Assembly: GCF_018784445.1 (NCBI RefSeq)
Contig: NZ_WQOH01000004.1
Location: 278,330 to 342,329 of the forward strand
Reading direction: 5' to 3'
From: Gemmiger formicilis
GTDB lineage: Bacteria > Bacillota > Clostridia > Oscillospirales > Ruminococcaceae
DNA: 64,000 nt
Shown here: positions 61,918 to 64,000 of the stretch, piece by piece
Position numbering within the stretch: the stretch's first letter is position 1
Layout: each line of letters begins with the position of its first letter
Position numbers and translations under genes: made by a program
The notes under the pieces: model-generated
What the model was told of the DNA's origin: nothing
What the model saw: only the letters and a program-made list of their open reading frames with translations
The model's database searches: none

Positions 61918-62867
61918 AAGGTTTACAGCTGCTGGCTACCGGTGGGGCATTGCCCAACCGTGTGGTGACGAACGAGGATCTGCGCCGGCAAGTGGACACC
62001 AGCGATGAATGGATCACGACCCGCACCGGCATCTGCCAGCGCTATTACTGCACCGAAAACGAGGATGCCGCCACGCTGGCCATCACCGCCGCCCGTCAGG
62101 CCCTGACACACAGCGGTCTGACGGTAAACGACATTGCCTGCTGTGTTGTGGCAACGCTCTCGGCCCCAACGGCCACCCCAAGCATTGCCTGCCGCGTACA
62201 GGCTGCCTTGGGTCTGCCGGAAGACCGGCCTGCCTTTGATGTGAATGCGGCTTGTTCGGGCTTTATTTATGCCGCCGCCGCGGCCCACGGGCTTCTGAAC
62301 ACGCTGGGCGGGCGGTATGCGCTGGTCATTGGCTGTGAGGCACTCTCCCGTATGGTGGATCCGACCGACCGCACGACCTGTGTATTATTTGGCGATGGCG
62401 CGGGTGCGGCTATTTTTGAGCTGGCCGAAAATGTACCGTTCGCCGTAACTTTAGGCGCACGGGGCAGTGAAGCAATCCGCGCAGGCGGCCCTGCGGCCCG
62501 CGATACCGCACCGATCACGATGGACGGCAAGGCTGTTTTCCGCTTTGCCGTGGAGGCTATGCCGCGCTGTCTGCAAGCCGTGCTGGACCGCAGCCAAAAA
62601 ACATTGGCTGACCTGGACTGGGTAGTCTGCCACCAGGCCAACAGCCGCATAATTGACCATTGTGTCAAAAGCTTACACGCAGAACCGTCAAAATTTTACA
62701 AAAACATAAGCCGTCACGGCAACACCAGTGCTGCCAGCATCCCGATTGCCCTGCATGAAATGGCGGAAAGTGATTTGCTGCGCCCCGGCCAGACGCTGGC
62801 CTGCATCGGCTTTGGCGGCGGGCTGACATGGGGCGGGATGCTGCTGACGTATGAGGGTAGAAAATGA
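61914..62867 (+). CDS. fabH: 3-oxoacyl-ACP synthase III
   Basis: The 317-residue condensing enzyme has the catalytic triad: Cys114 in VNAACSGFIYA, His in VVCHQANSRI and Asn in HGNTSAASIPIAL, with TRTGICQRYY near the start. It begins fatty acid chains by joining acetyl- or branched acyl-CoA to malonyl-ACP. The ATG at 61914 overlaps the accA stop. Confidence 0.95.
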   Translation: MKGLQLLATGGALPNRVVTNEDLRRQVDTSDEWITTRTGICQRYYCTENEDAATLAITAARQALTHSGLTVNDIACCVVATLSAPTATPSIACRVQAALGLPEDRPAFDVNAACSGFIYAAAAAHGLLNTLGGRYALVIGCEALSRMVDPTDRTTCVLFGDGAGAAIFELAENVPFAVTLGARGSEAIRAGGPAARDTAPITMDGKAVFRFAVEAMPRCLQAVLDRSQKTLADLDWVVCHQANSRIIDHCVKSLHAEPSKFYKNISRHGNTSAASIPIALHEMAESDLLRPGQTLACIGFGGGLTWGGMLLTYEGRK

Positions 62868-63805
62868 AGCTGCTCAATGAAATTTTAGGTACAAAATATC
62901 CCATTATACAGGGCGGCATGGCCAATATCGCCACGGGCGAGTTTGCCGCTGCCTGTTCCAATGCTGGGGCGCTGGGGCTGATCGGCTCCGGCGGCATGGA
63001 CGCGGATTCCCTGCGGGAAAACATCCGCCGCTGCCGCGCCCTGACCGATAAGCCCTTTGGCGTGAACATCATGCTGATGCACCCGCAGGCGGATGAATTT
63101 GCCAAAATCGTGGTGGAAGAGGGCGTAAAGATCGTCACCACCGGGGCGGGAAATCCGGGGAAGTACATGGCCGCCTGGAAAGCAGCCGACATCACGGTCA
63201 TCCCCGTGGTGGCGGCGGCCATTTTGGCCAAACATCTGGAACCCCTCGGCATTGACGCCGTTATTGCCGAGGGTACCGAGAGCGGCGGTCACGTGGGTGA
63301 GATGACAACGATGGCACTTGTCCCGCAGGTCGTCGATGCCGTCCATGTGCCTGTCATTGCTGCGGGCGGCATTGCCGATGGGCGCGGGTTGGCTGCAGCG
63401 CTGGCATTGGGGGCGTGCGGTGTGCAGGTCGGTACCTGTCTGCTGGCAAGCACCGAGTGCCCGATCCACGAAAACTATAAAGCGGCCCTGTTGAAGGCCC
63501 GCGACAGCGATACCATCGTGACCGGGCGCATCAGCGGGACCCCTGTGCGCGTACTGAAAAACCGCATGAGCCGCGAGTACGTCCGCCAGGAAAAGGCCGG
63601 GGCTGACAAAATGGCGCTGGAACGCTTTACTTTAGGCAGTCTGCGCAAGGCTGTGTTTGACGGCGACACCGAGAGTGGCAGCCTGATGGCCGGACAGGCT
63701 GCAGGGCTGCTGCACGAAGTCCGCCCGGTGGAAGAAATCTTTGCCTTGATGGTAAACGATGCCAAAAACTGCATTGGTGGGCTGCACAAGGAGATCACCT
63801 TATGA
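62864..63805 (+). CDS. fabK: Enoyl-ACP reductase II, FMN-dependent
   Basis: The 313-residue FMN protein has [68 protein letters not shown] and [26 protein letters not shown], the nitronate-monooxygenase-fold pattern of FabK. It carries out the last reduction of each elongation cycle and takes the place of FabI. ATGA overlaps on both sides. Confidence 0.94.
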   Translation: MKLLNEILGTKYPIIQGGMANIATGEFAAACSNAGALGLIGSGGMDADSLRENIRRCRALTDKPFGVNIMLMHPQADEFAKIVVEEGVKIVTTGAGNPGKYMAAWKAADITVIPVVAAAILAKHLEPLGIDAVIAEGTESGGHVGEMTTMALVPQVVDAVHVPVIAAGGIADGRGLAAALALGACGVQVGTCLLASTECPIHENYKAALLKARDSDTIVTGRISGTPVRVLKNRMSREYVRQEKAGADKMALERFTLGSLRKAVFDGDTESGSLMAGQAAGLLHEVRPVEEIFALMVNDAKNCIGGLHKEITL

Positions 63806-64000
63806 AACTAGCATTTTTATACGCCGGGCAGGGCAGCCAGCACGTCGGCATGGGCCAGGACCTTTACGAGACTTTCCCGGCTTTCCGCGCCGCTTTTGAC
63901 GAAGCCGACGCGGCGGTGGATTTTGATTTGAAAGAAGTCTGCTTTACCGACGCAGCAGGCGTATTGAACGAGACCCAATACACCCAGCCCTGCATGACGG
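63802..64000 (+). CDS. fabD: Malonyl-CoA:ACP transacylase, N-terminal part (runs off the right edge)
   Basis: The first 66 residues ([29 protein letters not shown]) show the FabD N-terminus with the GQGSQ oxyanion motif. The catalytic GHSxG lies beyond the window. The ATG overlaps the fabK stop, so it belongs to the same operon. Confidence 0.92.
   Translation, partial: MKLAFLYAGQGSQHVGMGQDLYETFPAFRAAFDEADAAVDFDLKEVCFTDAAGVLNETQYTQPCMT

Overview
The window looks like a chromosomal segment of a GC-rich, Gram-positive gut anaerobe of the Oscillospirales (Faecalibacterium / Gemmiger / Subdoligranulum type). This is an inference from GC-rich coding sequence, many lipoproteins with an LxGC lipobox, strong AGGAGG-type ribosome sites, FabK-type fatty acid synthesis and anaerobic (cbi) cobalamin synthesis. 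No rRNA or other species marker is present.

Layout. 1-720: the 3' end of a tyrosine integrase next to a minus-strand tRNA with anticodon CAT, followed by a nested inverted repeat and a degraded tRNA-like fragment. This is the likely end of an integrated element lying to the left. 785-5460: two MATE exporters, an M24 peptidase and a MerR regulator. 5640-6640: an AT-rich spacer and a solitary type IV pilin-like gene with its own promoter and terminator. 7000-9420: a polar amino-acid ABC transporter. 9700-13400: a deleted GH3 pseudogene, an intact GH3 enzyme and a GtrA-like membrane protein. 13470-17440 (minus): hypA, a large iron-sulfur/GltD-like flavoprotein and hypB. 17619-19855: an M3 oligopeptidase and a small membrane protein. 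20298-27921: a complete oligopeptide ABC transporter whose binding protein and OppC both carry large extra segments. 27998-31388 (minus): recQ and an AraC regulator. 31604-37111: a GH31 glycosidase and a TRAP transporter whose dctP is frameshifted.

37349-57353 is a cobalamin locus of about 20 kb. A cobalamin riboswitch precedes a lipoprotein cobaltochelatase (CbiK). After a terminator, an almost unbroken chain of stop/start-overlapping genes follows: a tandem-domain lipoprotein, btuF-like, btuC-like, a fused ABC ATPase-CbiD, cbiF, cbiG, cbiH, cbiJ, cbiET, cbiA, cobT, cobU, cobS, a miniature CobU-like gene, cobC, cbiB, cobD, cbiP and cbiC. Together they take up corrinoid or cobalt complexes, insert cobalt, contract and methylate the ring, amidate it and assemble the nucleotide loop. 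cbiL and a corrinoid adenosyltransferase are not in the window.

57762-59477 (minus) holds a transporter and a rhomboid protease with AT-richer composition than their neighbours. 59833-64000 starts a fatty acid synthesis operon (acpP, accD, accA, fabH, fabK, fabD) behind a strong promoter and a 22-bp palindrome. Several families of short palindromic or foldback repeats lie between the operons, one of them inside the recQ leader.
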